This document shows positions 63,401-64,000 of a stretch of DNA of 64,000 nucleotides, piece by piece (position 1 is the stretch's first letter; the number at the start of each line of letters is the position of its first letter). A program made the position numbers and the translations under genes. A model generated the notes under the pieces. The model was not told the DNA's origin. It did no database searches and saw only the letters and a program-made list of their open reading frames with translations. This DNA is from Gyrodactylus bullatarudis (lineage: Eukaryota; Platyhelminthes; Monogenea; Gyrodactylidea; Gyrodactylidae): assembly GCA_012064415.1 (NCBI GenBank), contig SSNU01000279.1:1-64000 (forward strand). Reading direction: 5' to 3'.

Positions 63401-64000
63401 ATTAAATTTGATAGCATAAGCATAAAACAACCGTAACATCCTGAATCTCACATAAAGAATCGAAATTCATTCAGCTAATTCTTATAACCTCAAAGTCTTA
63501 TTAGGCAGTCTCAATGAAGTTGTGGAAAATTAATCGTATCCTTCAAAATGAGAATTGCATGAAATATTAAGATATTTTTGAAGAAAAACCTCAAAATAAA
63601 TGAAGACTCACTTGTTGATCGACAAATGTTTGAACATTGATCCCGCATAACTCCGAGGAATCTGGAATAAGATCTATTTCTGTTTCAGGTCTCTCTGAAG
63701 TCAAGGTAATTGTTAAATCCTAAGAAAGTAACAAGACTTTTAGAAGAACAAAGGATCTCTGTTAAAGTATATCAGAAAAATTAAGATACTTAGGTAACAA
63801 GCTCAGAGCTTACAATAAGATACCCTTCCCAGCTAAAGATTACAAAATTGAATGAGTTCTTCTCACCAATGATCATTGTCAGAATATCTCAAATCTAACC
63901 TGAATAAATCAATTTGGTTGAAATAGAAACTTTAAATCTTAATTACTTGCACATCTAACGGGAAATCGTTTAACTCCAATGTTTCGAGAAATACCCCTCT
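54469..64000 (-). CDS. Pentameric ligand-gated ion channel (Cys-loop superfamily), 5' partial
   Basis: Exons in coding order: 63947-64000 (continues right), 63612-63719, 60815-60964, 59666-59821, 58654-58848, then 54493-54711 or through to a stop at 54469. All internal joins are phase 0. The ligand-binding domain shows ELNDFPLDVQDL, the FPFDxQ landmark, but the position of the second Cys-loop cysteine is Asp-Leu, so the disulphide loop is absent. The next exon gives EWRLHEH, a Cys-rich loop C and RRPGYFYWNVFLIM leading into M1. M2 is NRLQLSFTLFLTSVAFKFV with the conserved central Leu, followed by SLPKISYLTYMDKYVL into M3. A ~100 aa intracellular loop precedes M4 (FGSFCVLYLIAHMIFVFWLY). An additional small exon between 54711 and 58654 cannot be excluded. 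Ligand and ion selectivity are not assignable; PENR before M2 is unlike the PAR of most anion channels. Confidence 0.85.
54712..57506. other. Large intron of the ligand-gated channel, left part
   Basis: Part of the 3.9 kb intron 54712-58653. Contains a degenerate copy of the foldback-type repeat near 55480-55570. No exon fitting the channel's intracellular loop was found. A possible exon on the opposite strand follows at 57507. Confidence 0.45.
57507..57749 (+). CDS. Possible terminal exon of an unrecognised nested gene
   Basis: After a good acceptor (TATATTTTTCAG) an 80-codon open frame runs to TGA and is followed 38 nt later by AATAAA (57787-57792). The peptide (VSFSAVTSEEITGKDNFF ... ILVQISVTNARNSM ... 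ADIQLKCVIE) is not low-complexity and looks like a beta-rich C-terminus. I do not recognise the family, and no upstream exon could be joined in phase. It lies antisense in the channel's 3.9 kb intron. It may be a real nested gene's end or chance. Confidence 0.3.
   Translation, partial: NIFLIEIHSSVSFSAVTSEEITGKDNFFDNSFSYFFETNQNVPNDERSLDILVQISVTNARNSMSQNNACADIQLKCVIE
59040..59400 (+). repeat. Dispersed composite repeat, copy B
   Basis: Counterpart of 39780-40150 in the same orientation; shares TAGACTTTCGCACG and CCTTGAAATCAACAAAAATT. It lies in the channel intron 58849-59665. Confidence 0.6.
60105..60400. mobile_element. Single-armed copy of the palindromic Penelope-type element
   Basis: Matches the left arm and spacer of 19767-20375 (AATAATTTACAAATTATGAA, CACCAAAACTCTCCAATAA, GAGAAAAGTGAAAAAGCTCA) but lacks the second arm. 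It is more diverged, with small deletions. It lies in the channel intron 59822-60814. Confidence 0.75.
60130..60164 (-). ncRNA. Decayed hammerhead module
   Basis: Minus strand: GCCA / CTAATGA / N8 / GAAATGTGCAT / T / TGGC. One invariant core base is changed (CUGA to CUAA), so this copy is probably inactive. The helices are preserved. Confidence 0.45.
61355..61395 (-). repeat. Inverted pseudo-LTR stub left of the GIY-YIG fragment
   Basis: The complement of about 61362-61392 reads AATATTGAACCAGGAATTGA then GACTGACGAGA, the same as 61823-61852 at the other end of the ORF. It stops before the GAAA half of the ribozyme core. Partial inverted terminal copies are a known habit of Penelope-like elements. 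Confidence 0.65.
61422..61880 (+). pseudogene. Penelope-like element C-terminal GIY-YIG endonuclease fragment
   Basis: A 152-codon open frame without ATG ends at TGA 61878. It contains a GIY-YIG-like nuclease: IYCFEASCGARYISRTQRR, then Arg-rich RINEHL, a Cys/His cluster, and a downstream IREKFYI with the expected Glu. The YIG glycine is Ser here, so activity is doubtful. The preceding Cys pair fits the Penelope-like C-terminal domain; the reverse-transcriptase part is absent. It lies antisense inside the channel intron 60965-63611. The last codons (TRPGEMYISH) overlap a hammerhead module. Confidence 0.75.
61840..61876 (+). ncRNA. Candidate hammerhead ribozyme at the end of the Penelope-like ORF
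   Basis: TGAGA / CTGACGA / GACCTGGC / GAAATGTACAT / A / TCTCA: intact CUGANGA and GAAA boxes, five-pair stem I, stem III from ATGTACAT, predicted cleavage after A61871. Stem II is short (closing G-C). It overlaps the final codons of the GIY-YIG frame. Confidence 0.6.
61881..63611. other. Right part of the channel intron 60965-63611
   Basis: No exon or recognisable element found. A short (GC)n run (about 62465-62476) stands out in the AT-rich background. Confidence 0.45.

Noticed and set aside
1..64000. CRISPR arrays, rRNA or bacterial operon features
   Set aside because: No regularly spaced repeats and no rRNA-like blocks; intron-rich animal genes throughout. No tRNA could be supported by eye.

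Overview
The window is AT-rich animal nuclear DNA. All genes are split by GT-AG introns, and the products are animal-specific families: ankyrin with ZU5, UPA and death domains, a TRPA channel, an ACSL3/4-type acyl-CoA synthetase, SLC17 and SLC7 carriers, and a pentameric ligand-gated channel. I cannot name the species. Intron sizes fall into two groups: many of 22-62 nt, and others of 1-5 kb packed with transposable-element debris. Introns this short suggest a lineage with miniaturised introns (described for dicyemid/orthonectid-like animals and, less extremely, some flatworms). That is inference only.

Layout. (1) 2110-25417 (+): the 3' two thirds of an ankyrin gene, with 22 exons in the window and an unreported-looking alternative first exon at 13444-13550. 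(2) 25778-31667 (+): a complete 15-exon TRPA channel of 1127 aa. (3) 31780-34255 (+): a complete ACSL, starting only 112 bp after the TRPA stop. (4) 34256-43473: gene-free DNA with hAT, mariner-like and piggyBac-like MITEs. (5) 43474-45025 (+): an SLC17-like transporter. (6) 45793-51496 (-): a cationic amino-acid transporter (SLC7/CAT, 645 aa), convergent with SLC17. (7) 54469-64000 (-): a pentameric ligand-gated ion channel, open at the right edge. Exon joins were worked out by eye; the summed coding length of each complete gene is a multiple of three and exon phases agree.

Mobile DNA is unusually rich in inverted (foldback) structures. There are two copies of a ~610 bp element whose arms each carry an outward promoter-like block and a short ATG ORF. 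There is a MULE remnant with ~270 bp inverted arms, a Penelope-like GIY-YIG fragment, and a family of Penelope-type repeats carrying what read as hammerhead ribozymes, with compensatory changes in stem I. LINE fragments lie antisense in ankyrin introns.

The genes do not form one pathway. Ankyrin, TRPA and the ligand-gated channel are excitable-membrane or cytoskeleton proteins; ACSL, SLC17 and SLC7 serve lipid activation and solute transport. The only positional hint of co-expression is the very tight same-strand TRPA-ACSL junction.
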